From NCBI GenBank assembly GCA_022508885.1, contig JAFLUG010000001.1, positions 1 to 64,000 of the forward strand: a DNA stretch of 64,000 nucleotides. The letters run 5' to 3'. Source of the DNA: Oscillospiraceae bacterium. Lineage in GTDB: Bacteria; Bacillota; Clostridia; Oscillospirales; Ruminococcaceae. Both the position numbers and the translations under genes were made by a program. The notes beneath the pieces were generated by a model, which saw only the letters and a program-made list of their open reading frames with translations, ran no database searches and was not told the DNA's origin. This document shows, in pieces, positions 9,082 to 18,207 of the stretch. Numbering within the stretch: the first letter of the stretch is position 1; each line of letters starts with the position of its first letter.

Positions 9082-9098
9082 CGCTATGCTTTACGTTT

Positions 9099-9938
9099 TT
9101 ACTTATTCCATTTCATTGAAATATCAAACGCCGTAACACTGTGTGTTAGCGCTCCAAGGCTGATTATATCCACTCCCGTTTCCGCAACAGCGCGGATATT
9201 TTCAAGCGTTACATTTCCCGATGCCTCAGTCTTGGCACGTCCGTTTATCAGCTTTACGGCTTCACTCATCTGCTCAGCGGTCATATTATCGAGCATTATT
9301 ACATTTACGCCGCATTCGAGAGCTTCCTTTACCTCGTCAAGATCGCGCGTCTCAACCTCTATCTGAAGCATATGTCCCGCCTTTTTCCTCAGTGCCTCGA
9401 CCGCGGGCTTTATTCCGCCGTAAGCGTCGATGTGGTTGTCCTTCAGCATTGCCGCGTCGGTGAGGTTATAGCGGTGATTTCTTCCGCCGCCGACAGTAAC
9501 GGCATACTTCTGGAGCGCGCGAATCCCCGGGAGCGTCTTGCGCGTATCGGTGATAGAAGCGTTTGTGCCCGAAACCGCTTGTACACATTTGTCTGTGTAG
9601 GTCGCTATTCCGCTCATGTGCTGTAAAATATTGAGCGAAGTTCTCTCGGCTTTAAGCATGAGGCGGGTGTGACCGCTGAAATTGGCAATGATATCGCCCT
9701 TCTTGACCCTGTTGCCATCCTTTTTGAAAAGCTCTATCTTCATTTCGGGGTCTAAGAGAGTAAACACCCTCAGCGCTATCTCAATTCCCGCAAGCACTCC
9801 GTCAGCCTTTGCCATAAAATACGCGCTTGAGGTCGAATTTTCATCTATCAGTAAATCAGCCGTGCTGTCGATGTAATTTATATCTTCGGACAACGCGGTT
9901 TTAATCAGATCATCAATATAAAACGGAAGTAAGATCAT
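9099..9938 (-). CDS. nadC: nicotinate-nucleotide diphosphorylase (quinolinate phosphoribosyltransferase)
   Basis: RTSLNILQHMSGIAT, TRKTLPGIRALQKYAV, HRYNLTDAAMLKDNHI. Confidence 0.95.
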   Translation of the reverse strand: MILLPFYIDDLIKTALSEDINYIDSTADLLIDENSTSSAYFMAKADGVLAGIEIALRVFTLLDPEMKIELFKKDGNRVKKGDIIANFSGHTRLMLKAERTSLNILQHMSGIATYTDKCVQAVSGTNASITDTRKTLPGIRALQKYAVTVGGGRNHRYNLTDAAMLKDNHIDAYGGIKPAVEALRKKAGHMLQIEVETRDLDEVKEALECGVNVIMLDNMTAEQMSEAVKLINGRAKTEASGNVTLENIRAVAETGVDIISLGALTHSVTAFDISMKWNK

Positions 9939-9940
9939 AT

Positions 9941-11443
9941 TTATGCATTCCTTTCGGTATTTTTATCAGTCAATATTTCAGTAAGTATAATAAATGCCAC
10001 GTCAGCAAGCGAGCTTGTTTCGGTATAATCCGTATTGATCTCATATTTTCCGTTTTCAAGCTCGGCTCGTAGCTCGTTTATTCTTTTAAGACCCTTTTCG
10101 GCTTCGGGATAGTCGGGATAAACAAAATAGGAACGCTGCATTATAGCCCGAATTTCCTTCTGAATTTCGTTCTTATTTGAAAGCGGTTTTCCGTCAGGCA
10201 ACGGCATATTATATTCAATTTCGTTAATATCGCCTGAAATATTACCGGATGTATATTTTTTGTTTATGTCCTCCGCGATAAGCCGTGAGAAAACCAGCGC
10301 CTCAAGCAGAGAGTTTGACGCGAGACGGTTTTTTCCGTGAACTCCCGTATGCGAGCATTCTCCCGCCGCGTACAGCCTCTCAATATTTGTTTCTCCCTTT
10401 CCGTCTACGTTTATACCGCCCATAAGATAGTGCTGGCAGGGATAGATCGGGATAGGCTCTTTGGTCATATCATATCCCTTTTCAAGTACGTTTTCGTAGA
10501 TCATCGGAAAATGATTTTTTATAAAATCCGCGTCCTTATACGAAATATCAAGCCAGAACTCGTCCGAGCCTGTTTTCTTCTGCTCCTCCATGATGCATTT
10601 TGAAACAACGTCGCGTGGAGCTAATTCCTTGCGCTCGGGCTCATATTCGGGCATAAAGCGCTCTTTGTTGCAGTTGAGCAGATAAGCGCCCTCTCCTCGT
10701 ACCGCTTCGGATATCAGAAAGCACTCTTGGTTTTTCCTGTCAGCAAAGGCTGTCGGGTGAAACTGAACATAGCTTAAATGCTCGATCTTTGCGCCGAGCT
10801 TATAAGCGATAGCAATTCCGTCGCCTGTCGCGATAGCGGAGTTTGTGGTGTAATTGTAGACCCGCCCTATGCCGCCCGTCGCCATTATGACATAATCGGC
10901 GCAGTAATATTCGTGGCCGTTTTCGTCAACAACATCCGCGTAAAACCCTTCGTTATCCTTTTCAAGTCTGCACAACACCGAGTTGTTTATGACCGTGACA
11001 TTTTTCAGCTTTTCTACTTGTTCAATAAGAGCAGTCTCGATTTCCTTTCCCGTCGTGTCCTTGTGGTGGGCAATTCTTCTGCGGGAATGTCCGCCTTCAA
11101 GCGTAAGCGCCAGAGTTCCGTCCTCATTCCGGTCAAAATTCACGTCGTATTTTTCGACCAGCCTTTCCACATCGCGCGGGCCCTGTTCAACAAGTATCCT
11201 TACATTGTCAAGATTGTTCTTATATTGTCCCGCGATAAGAGTATCCTTTATGTGAAGCTCAAAATCGTCGTTGTCGCTGTCCATGACCGCCGCGACTCCG
11301 CCCTGAGCCAGCGCCGAATTGCACAGCTCAAGCTCCTTTTTTGACAGCATAAGCACGTTTAGCTTCGGGTCGAGATTGAGAGCGGCGTAGATGCCCGATA
11401 TTCCTGTTCCGACTATCAGAACATCAAATTTTCTGAATTTCAT
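9941..11443 (-). CDS. nadB: L-aspartate oxidase
   Basis: FAD-binding DVLIVGTGISGIYAAL; SRRRIAHHKDTTGKEIE; HPTAF; GVHGKNRLASNSLLEALVF; start at MKFRKF. Confidence 0.95.
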   Translation of the reverse strand: MKFRKFDVLIVGTGISGIYAALNLDPKLNVLMLSKKELELCNSALAQGGVAAVMDSDNDDFELHIKDTLIAGQYKNNLDNVRILVEQGPRDVERLVEKYDVNFDRNEDGTLALTLEGGHSRRRIAHHKDTTGKEIETALIEQVEKLKNVTVINNSVLCRLEKDNEGFYADVVDENGHEYYCADYVIMATGGIGRVYNYTTNSAIATGDGIAIAYKLGAKIEHLSYVQFHPTAFADRKNQECFLISEAVRGEGAYLLNCNKERFMPEYEPERKELAPRDVVSKCIMEEQKKTGSDEFWLDISYKDADFIKNHFPMIYENVLEKGYDMTKEPIPIYPCQHYLMGGINVDGKGETNIERLYAAGECSHTGVHGKNRLASNSLLEALVFSRLIAEDINKKYTSGNISGDINEIEYNMPLPDGKPLSNKNEIQKEIRAIMQRSYFVYPDYPEAEKGLKRINELRAELENGKYEINTDYTETSSLADVAFIILTEILTDKNTERNA

Positions 11444-11468
11444 ATAAATTCCTTTCCAAGGCGAGCCG

Positions 11469-11672
11469 CCTTTGGCAATACATCTCATACGCGGTATGTT
11501 GTCAAAGGTCGTTGCTCGAATGATGCGATACTTCTATACTGCACGTTCACCGAGGCGAGCCGCTTGCAGACGGGCATAAGCTGCCTCCAAGCTTCCGTCC
11601 TTTGGCAATACGTTCCACACGCAGAACGTTACCAAGCGCTGTTGCTCGAATTATGCGATACTTCTGTATCAC
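11469..11672. repeat. imperfect direct duplication of a ~74-nt hairpin-containing unit (units 11469-11542 and 11599-11672)
   Basis: both start cctttggcaatac, form a stem with the downstream segment, and end gttgctcgaat-atgcgatacttct-tat. Confidence 0.75.
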
Positions 11673-11693
11673 ACCACCTCTAAAACAGGCTGC

Positions 11694-11722
11694 TTGACAA
11701 GAAAAATAAAATTTGCTATAAT
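11694..11722 (+). promoter_or_regulatory. consensus sigma-A promoter of hflX
   Basis: TTGACA - 17 nt - TATAAT. Confidence 0.85.
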
Positions 11723-11767
11723 TTTCATTAAAGGGCGTCTGCCCGAAGTTTAATTAAGGAGAACAAA

Positions 11768-12988
11768 ATGCCCGAAAAAGCAATTTTAGTTTCCGTTGAT
11801 ACGGGTGAATATGACTGCGACGCGTCGCTTGACGAGCTTTCGGAGCTTGCGAAAACGGCGGGCGCGGTAGAAACAGCGCGCGTTATCCAAAAGCGTGAGG
11901 CTTATGAATCCGCAAGCGTTGTGGGAGAAGGAAAGCTCAGTGAGATCTCCGGGCTTTGCAAGACCTACGAGGTTCAGCTTTTGATTTTCGACTGCGAGCT
12001 TACCGCCTCGCAGATACGCAACATCGAGGACGTAACGGACGTTCGCGTTATCGACCGCACTATGCTAATTCTTGACATTTTCGCCGCGCGAGCGGTTTCC
12101 GCAGAGGGTAAGCTTCAGGTAGAGCTGGCGCAGCTTAAATACCGCCTTCCGAGACTTATGGGAATAGGCGCGAGCCTTTCAAGGCTCGGCGGAGGGATAG
12201 GAACGCGCGGTCCGGGCGAAACACAGCTCGAGACTGACCGCCGACATATCCGCAGGCGAATAGACAAGCTATCCGAGGAGCTTCGCGAGCTTGAAAAAAG
12301 GCGCGGCTATACGCGCTCGCGCAGGAAAAAGGACAGCGTTCAGGTAGGGGCTATCGTCGGTTATACAAACGCGGGGAAGTCCACGCTGCTTAATCTGCTT
12401 ACGGGAGCGGGCGTTCTTGCCGAGGACAAGCTGTTTGCGACTCTTGACCCTACGGCCCGCTCGATAGAGCTTCCAGACGGGAGAAGCCTGCTTATTATTG
12501 ACACAGTGGGACTTATCCGCAGACTTCCGCATCATCTTGTCGAGGCTTTTAAATCCACTCTTGAAGAAGCCGCGAGCGCGGACATAATTCTTCATGTCTG
12601 CGACGCTTCAGACCCGGAAGCCGCCGAAAAAGCCGACGTTACGCTTAAGACCTTGGCCGAGCTTGGAGCGTCGGAAATTCCCGTAGTCACCGTGCTTAAC
12701 AAATGCGATAAAATAAGCGCGGATTTTCCGACAGACGAAAAGACCGCAAAGATCTCGGCGCTCAAAAACGAGGGTATTCCCGAGCTTCTGCAAAAAATCT
12801 CGCTCAATCTCCCGCAGACCTCGCGCAGAATGAAACTGCTTTTGCCGTATGATAAAGCGGGCTTGTCCGCGCAGATACGCGTAAACGGAAAGGTGTTTTC
12901 CGAGGAGTACACCGAAAACGGCGTGCTTCTGGACGCGCTTGTGGAGCTTGCGCTTATAAAACAGCTAAGCAAGTTTGCGGTTGATTAG
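11768..12988 (+). CDS. hflX: GTPase HflX
   Basis: GGGIGTRGPGETQLETDRR; GYTNAGKSTLLN; DTVGLIRRLPHHLVEAFKSTLEE. Confidence 0.95.
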   Translation: MPEKAILVSVDTGEYDCDASLDELSELAKTAGAVETARVIQKREAYESASVVGEGKLSEISGLCKTYEVQLLIFDCELTASQIRNIEDVTDVRVIDRTMLILDIFAARAVSAEGKLQVELAQLKYRLPRLMGIGASLSRLGGGIGTRGPGETQLETDRRHIRRRIDKLSEELRELEKRRGYTRSRRKKDSVQVGAIVGYTNAGKSTLLNLLTGAGVLAEDKLFATLDPTARSIELPDGRSLLIIDTVGLIRRLPHHLVEAFKSTLEEAASADIILHVCDASDPEAAEKADVTLKTLAELGASEIPVVTVLNKCDKISADFPTDEKTAKISALKNEGIPELLQKISLNLPQTSRRMKLLLPYDKAGLSAQIRVNGKVFSEEYTENGVLLDALVELALIKQLSKFAVD

Positions 12989-13025
12989 TACAGCCAGCCA
13001 CAAATAGTTTATAACAACAGTGGTT

Positions 13026-13080
13026 TACAAAAGTTTTTGAGGGTTTCCAAAGGGAACTTTTTTCAAAAAGTTCCCTTTGG
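13026..13080 (+). repeat. 3'-UTR hairpin element, family B copy 3
   Basis: tacaaaagtttttgaggg leader plus ccaaagggaactttttt...aaaagttccctttgg. Confidence 0.65.
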
Positions 13081-13213
13081 TCGCCGTAAAGCGGCGAAAC
13101 ACGCTTCTTGAAGCGCACCGGATAAAAAGCCGCAGGCTTTTTATCCATGGGTGTGGGGAAAACAAGAGTTTTCCCCACATTTGCTTTTCTCAGCTTTGCT
13201 GAGAAAAGCAAAT
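13047..13213. repeat. array of six consecutive hairpins between hflX and galK-like gene
   Basis: stems at 13047-13080, 13081-13097, 13102-13115, 13120-13146, 13152-13179, 13179-13213. Confidence 0.85.
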
Positions 13214-13268
13214 CCGCCGTAGAGAGCGCTTAAAAGAACTATTAGCTGTTCTAACAGAACATCTTAAT

Positions 13269-14522
13269 TTATCCCAAATCAACTTCGCACGTTCCGACTG
13301 TGCGCACCGTCATTGTGTGACAGGCTCCTATGCCGAAAATTCTTTCCATGTCCATTTTGAACTGAGTCAGGCTGTCAAGCGGAACAAACGCCTGTATCGT
13401 TCCCTCAAAGCCGCCTCCGTGGACTCTGCATACCCCGCGCCTGTGAAGCGCGATCTCCGCGGCGCTCAGCGCTACGGAAAGCGACTGGTTTTTCAGGTCG
13501 TCGGGAGAGTAGACGTTCTGTAAGTATTTAAACGACGAGTTTCCGCTTTCCCTGACAGACGACAGAAAATCCTCAAAATTCTTTTTGGAAAGCGCGTGGG
13601 AAACCTTTTCCACTCGCATATTCTCGCAGAAAAAATGTATAGCTCTCAAAACGGCTCGGTCGCCGAATTGCTTGCGCAGATCCCTGATGTTAAGCATTAT
13701 GTCGTCAAGCGCCAGCGAGCGCAGATTGTCACAGTCAAAATAAGACGCGACCTCACGCATTTCGTCCCGAATCTGCTTATACAGATCAAACTGGTCGGGT
13801 CCCGGCTCGTCTGTAACTTCGATTATACAGAGCGCGTGCTCAAATTCGGCAAAATTACAGCTTATATTCTCAATAATGGGCGTGTCGCCGTCCTTAAAGT
13901 CAATTGCCGTAAATCCTCCCGACGCGCAGGAAAGCGCCCGCGTAAGCCCGCAGGGTCTCTGAAAATAGTTTTCCTCGGCGTACTTTGACGAAAGCGCGAG
14001 CGTTACGGGTCTTAGCTGACCCTCATTGTAAAGGTTTGATAGAATAATACCGGTAAGCACGCCGAACGCCGCCGCGCTTCCGAGTCCCGAGCCTCTGAAA
14101 AGGGTAGAGGTGGTATACGCGCGAAAGCCTCCGATTTTGTACCCCTTTTGTTTAAAATCATTGAGAACTCCGCGGATAAGCCCCGAGGAGCAATTTTTGT
14201 CGCTTTCTTTGACCTCAAGGTCGTTTAGATCGATCTTATCCTCGGGCAGTCCCTCGGATTTTATCGTGACAAATCCGTCGTCCGTCGGCTCCGCCGCGGC
14301 GATTATATCAAGGTCAACGCTTGCCGCGAAAACCTTTCCGAGGTTTTGCTCAGTGTGGTTTCCGCATATTTCGGTAGTTCCGGGAGTAGAGAAAAATTTA
14401 AGTTCCCCGTACCCGCCGAAATACTCCGCAAAGCCCTCTTTAAGCGCCTGATAGCGCTTTTTCTGCTTTTCAGCAGCGGACTTGGGATATATCTCATCTA
14501 ATTTTTTTATGATAGCGCGCAT
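13269..14522 (-). CDS. galactokinase-like GHMP kinase
   Basis: FFSTPGTTEICGNHTEQNLGKVFAASVDLD; GSGLGSAAAFGVLTG; RVHGGGFEGTIQAFVP; start at MRAIIKK. Confidence 0.85.
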   Translation of the reverse strand: MRAIIKKLDEIYPKSAAEKQKKRYQALKEGFAEYFGGYGELKFFSTPGTTEICGNHTEQNLGKVFAASVDLDIIAAAEPTDDGFVTIKSEGLPEDKIDLNDLEVKESDKNCSSGLIRGVLNDFKQKGYKIGGFRAYTTSTLFRGSGLGSAAAFGVLTGIILSNLYNEGQLRPVTLALSSKYAEENYFQRPCGLTRALSCASGGFTAIDFKDGDTPIIENISCNFAEFEHALCIIEVTDEPGPDQFDLYKQIRDEMREVASYFDCDNLRSLALDDIMLNIRDLRKQFGDRAVLRAIHFFCENMRVEKVSHALSKKNFEDFLSSVRESGNSSFKYLQNVYSPDDLKNQSLSVALSAAEIALHRRGVCRVHGGGFEGTIQAFVPLDSLTQFKMDMERIFGIGACHTMTVRTVGTCEVDLG

Positions 14523-14550
14523 AATCAAGCTCCTTTTCGGTTTTATTTTA

Positions 14551-15705
14551 TCAGTAGAACATATGCTTTTCTTTTTCCCGATGAGCCGAAACACTCATCA
14601 CCAGCCCCATGCAGGCGTTTACCATGATAACCGCCGTACCGCCTCTGCTTATAAACGGAAGGGGAATGCCGATGACCGGAACAACGCAAAGTACGACTCC
14701 AATGTTTATGACCGTGTGGAAGAAGATCATCGCGAAAACTCCCACGCAGATAAGCCGTCCTAAAGGAGTCTGCGCGCCCGAGGCGTTTGACAGAAGCTTT
14801 AGGCACAGCAGCGCCAGCATGATGACGACTGTCATACAGCCGATAAAACCGAGCGTCATTCCGATATAAGCGAAAATAAAGTCGTTAGAAAGCTCGGAGG
14901 TGTAGTGATAATATTCCTGATCAAAGCCAAGTCCCGAAAGCTGCCCCGAGCCTAAGACGATCGTTCCGTTATATTGCTGATAGAACTTGTCAAGCTTTTC
15001 GGCCTCCTGAAGTTCCTTGTCAAACAGGATAAGCACGCGCATTTTGTGGTGGTCACCCATAATAAAGTTCCACGCCAACAGCCCAACAACCGGCACGCAC
15101 GCCAATCCGGCTATCATATACTTCCACGAGAGTCCCGACATAAACAGCATACACACAAACATAAACACAAACACGAGCGCCGAGCCAGCGTCACCCTGAG
15201 CTATTATAAGCGCCGCGGGGGCTAAGCCGTGTATACACACTAAGATCAGGTGCTTAGGGGAATTTATGTTTTCGCCGAGCTTTGTGATATGAGTAGCTAA
15301 AGTGATTATATAAACGAATTTCAGTATTTCTGACGGCTGAATTGTGATAACTCCGAAATCCAGCCACGCGATGTCGTCGTCGCGCTTCTTTCCGAGCGGC
15401 GTAAACAGCAGAAGCTGTAATATTACCGCAATGGGCGCGATAACAAACCACATCTTTGAAATAAACTTATAGTCCACCGCGCTTATTATAATTCCCGCGA
15501 CTATTCCGAGAACAGCCGCTATAATCTGCGTGCGGAAGATACTGTCGCTGATGAACGTTTTGAAAACGCCGTTGCTTATATACCCCGTTTTCGTCATGGA
15601 ATATATGATGTAAAGGTCAAACACAGTCAGCGCAAGCACAAGCAGCGGCAGTATCTTGTCGACATTTTTCAAATAATCTGCAATATGATTTAAGACAGTC
15701 TTCAT
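14551..15705 (-). CDS. rodA: FtsW/RodA/SpoVE family SEDS protein (RodA-like)
   Basis: multi-TM; TPLGKKRDDDIAWLDFGVITIQPSEILK; GIPLPFISRGGTAVIMV. Confidence 0.92.
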   Translation of the reverse strand: MKTVLNHIADYLKNVDKILPLLVLALTVFDLYIIYSMTKTGYISNGVFKTFISDSIFRTQIIAAVLGIVAGIIISAVDYKFISKMWFVIAPIAVILQLLLFTPLGKKRDDDIAWLDFGVITIQPSEILKFVYIITLATHITKLGENINSPKHLILVCIHGLAPAALIIAQGDAGSALVFVFMFVCMLFMSGLSWKYMIAGLACVPVVGLLAWNFIMGDHHKMRVLILFDKELQEAEKLDKFYQQYNGTIVLGSGQLSGLGFDQEYYHYTSELSNDFIFAYIGMTLGFIGCMTVVIMLALLCLKLLSNASGAQTPLGRLICVGVFAMIFFHTVINIGVVLCVVPVIGIPLPFISRGGTAVIMVNACMGLVMSVSAHREKEKHMFY

Positions 15706-15906
15706 GTTACTCCGAAATTCTAAAAATTATTTAACTTATACCCTTACATTATAATATTATATACTTTTTTGGGGTTATTTTCAATAGGAATATTAAAAAA
15801 ATTCCGAAAATTCCCTCGCAAATATTTAACGCAAAAAGATAAAGCGTCCCGCTTATACGAGCAGAACGCCTGGATTATCTGTTGTTTGAATTATATAAAT
15901 TATATT

Positions 15907-16015
15907 TTCAGACTGTTGAGAAGCCCCCAGATGCGCGAAATCGGCATCACGATCAGCCTTTGTGGCTATCGTGATGCCGATCACAAAGCAGATGAGGGCT
16001 TATCGACAGTCTGAA
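15907..16015 (-). repeat. 109-nt long hairpin element, family A copy 2
   Basis: ttcagactgt/acagtctgaa base stem; perfect 14-bp apical stem atcggcatcacgat/atcgtgatgccgat; abuts acpP stop codon. Confidence 0.85.
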
Positions 16016-16249
16016 TTACTGCTTATCCTCAACATATTTTACAATATCGCCTACAGTCTTGATATTTTCAACCTGATCCTCGGGGATCTCAACCGAAAAC
16101 TCGTCCTCAATAGCCATAACAAGGTCAACAACGTCGAGCGAGTCCGCGCCGAGATCATCGGTGATAACAGACGCCTCAGTGATGCTGTTCTTATCGGTAA
16201 CATCGAGCTGATCCGCAATAATGTCTCTTATTTTCTCAAAAGTTTCCAT
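16016..16249 (-). CDS. acpP: acyl carrier protein
   Basis: DDLGADSLDVVDLVMAIEDEF phosphopantetheine motif. Confidence 0.97.
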   Translation of the reverse strand: METFEKIRDIIADQLDVTDKNSITEASVITDDLGADSLDVVDLVMAIEDEFSVEIPEDQVENIKTVGDIVKYVEDKQ

Positions 16250-16370
16250 TTAATAAACCTCCAAAATATATTACCAAAAAATCCTTGGCACTGTCATGTT
16301 ATATTATAAATCATCTTTACAAAATAATCAAGAGCAAATTCTTAAAATTTTATGGTGATATTTACCGAAA

Positions 16371-17174
16371 TTATTCGGTAAACATACCAATTTTTCTAAA
16401 CTTGTTATATCTGTTTTCCAAAAGCCGCTCTGTCGGAAGCGTCCTGAGTCTTGCCGCGGCTTCAACCAGATACTCGTATATGCTGTCGGCGGTCTGCTCG
16501 GGATTTGTCTGCGCGCCGCCGTCGGGCTCTGTTATTATCTTGTCGCATACGCCAAAGCGCGTCAGGTCCTCGGCGGTTATTTTCAGTATCTCGCACGCTT
16601 CTTTTTCCTTAGAGCCGTCCTTCCAGAGAATAGACGCCGCGCCGCGCGGGGAAATAACCGAATAAAGCGCGTTTGAAAGCATCGCCAGCTCGTCGCACAC
16701 CGCCAGAGCAAGCGCGCCTCCGCTTCCGCCCTCGCCAAGCACGACCGATATAACGGGCGTTTTAAGCGTCATAAACTCGGCGAGGTTTTTGGCTATAGCC
16801 TCTCCCTGACCGCGTTTTTCCGCTTCTATCCCGCAGTATGCTCCGGGAGTATCCACAAGGCAGATGATAGGCCTGCGGAACTTTTCCGCCTGTCTCGCAA
16901 GCCTCAGCGCTTTTCTGTAGCCCTCGGGATGGGGCATGGAGAAGTTTGTGCGGCGGTTTTCGTCGAGGGTCTTTCCTTTGACCTGAGCGATAACAGTTAC
17001 GGGAACGTCGCTTAAAAAGCCTATTCCGCCGATAATTGCCGCGTCGTCGCCGAACAGCCTGTCTCCGTGAAACTCCATAAACCGTGTAAATATCGCGGGA
17101 ATATAGTCGTTTACCGTCGGGCGGTTTTTGTTGTGAACTATTTCCATTCGCTCCCAAGCGGATAAAGTACTCAT
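16371..17174 (-). CDS. accA: acetyl-CoA carboxylase carboxyltransferase subunit alpha
   Basis: FMEFHGDRLFGDDAAIIGG; VDTPGAYCGIEAEKRGQGEAIAKNL; GEGGSGGALAL. Confidence 0.96.
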   Translation of the reverse strand: MSTLSAWERMEIVHNKNRPTVNDYIPAIFTRFMEFHGDRLFGDDAAIIGGIGFLSDVPVTVIAQVKGKTLDENRRTNFSMPHPEGYRKALRLARQAEKFRRPIICLVDTPGAYCGIEAEKRGQGEAIAKNLAEFMTLKTPVISVVLGEGGSGGALALAVCDELAMLSNALYSVISPRGAASILWKDGSKEKEACEILKITAEDLTRFGVCDKIITEPDGGAQTNPEQTADSIYEYLVEAAARLRTLPTERLLENRYNKFRKIGMFTE

Positions 17175-17245
17175 AAAAACTCCTTCGTTTATCAGAGGTT
17201 AGAAGTAAGAGGTTAGAATTGGGAATAATAACTAACCGCTAATCT

Positions 17246-17308
17246 TTAATCACTATAAACTAATTCCGATAAATTTTCCTGGCTGGAGATAATATCCGAA
17301 AAGTTCAT
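17246..17308 (-). CDS. possible 20-aa small ORF overlapping the accD stop codon (MNFSDILSSQENLSELVYSD)
   Basis: ATG overlaps the accD TGA (ATGA); followed by TAA at 17248-17246. Confidence 0.3.
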   Translation of the reverse strand: MNFSDIISSQENLSELVYSD

Positions 17309-18207
17309 ATTGTTTTTTCCTCCTTTGGAAATCCGTGAAGCTTGAGAATATTGGAAAGCCTTTTTCTCATCATTCCGCGCTCTACTATCATATCCACAAA
17401 TCCGCAGTCCTGCTGAAACTCCGCCGACTGAAAATCGTCGGGCAGGCGCTGGCGGATAGTATCCTGTATAACTCTTCTGCCCGCAAAGCCTATAAGCACC
17501 TTCGGCTCGGCGATAGTAACGTCCGCCAAGCTCGCGAACGACGCTGTAACTCCGCCCGTCGTCGGGTCGGTCATAACTGCTATATACAAGCCGCCCGCGT
17601 CACTGTGAAGCTTGACAGCGCCGCTTGTTTTCGCCATTTGCATCAGCGACACGATGCCCTCCTGCATACGCGCTCCGCCCGAGGCGGTGAACATAATCAC
17701 GGGCAGTCCTTTCTTTGCGGCGTATTCAAAGGCGCGTGTGATCTTCTCTCCTACAACGCTTCCCATGCTCGCCATCATAAAATGGCTGTCCATTATGCCT
17801 ATCACGCAGCGATATCCGCGTATAGTACATTCTCCCGTAACGATAGCCTCGTTAGTTTCGCATTCCTTTATGCACTTTTCGACCTTTTCCTCATACTTCG
17901 GAAATCCGATAGGATTAAGCGAGCGCAGGTTTTCGTCAAATGGCGTAAAGCTGCCCTCGTCCGCGGTAAGCTCAAGACGCTCCTGCCATGTAAGACGCGC
18001 GTGATATCCGCACTTGGGACAGACCTTTTTGTTGTTTACAAACTCATCGTTATAGAAAACTCCCGAACAGCGCGGACATTTAAACAGCAGATCCTGCGGT
18101 ATCTCAACGTCGCCCTTTGCTTCCTTTTTGTCGGCTGAGCTGTGGCTGTCGTCGGTAAAACGCGACTTTACTACCTTGAACAGTTCTTCGATGTCCATTC
18201 GGCTCAC
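17305..18207 (-). CDS. accD: acetyl-CoA carboxylase carboxyltransferase subunit beta
   Basis: CPRCSGVFYNDEFVNNKKVCPKCGYHARL zinc finger; TASGGARMQEG. Confidence 0.96.
   Translation of the reverse strand: MSRMDIEELFKVVKSRFTDDSHSSADKKEAKGDVEIPQDLLFKCPRCSGVFYNDEFVNNKKVCPKCGYHARLTWQERLELTADEGSFTPFDENLRSLNPIGFPKYEEKVEKCIKECETNEAIVTGECTIRGYRCVIGIMDSHFMMASMGSVVGEKITRAFEYAAKKGLPVIMFTASGGARMQEGIVSLMQMAKTSGAVKLHSDAGGLYIAVMTDPTTGGVTASFASLADVTIAEPKVLIGFAGRRVIQDTIRQRLPDDFQSAEFQQDCGFVDMIVERGMMRKRLSNILKLHGFPKEEKTI

Noticed and set aside
13047-13213. CRISPR-like array
   Set aside because: The palindromes are all different and there are no constant repeats with regular spacers or cas genes.
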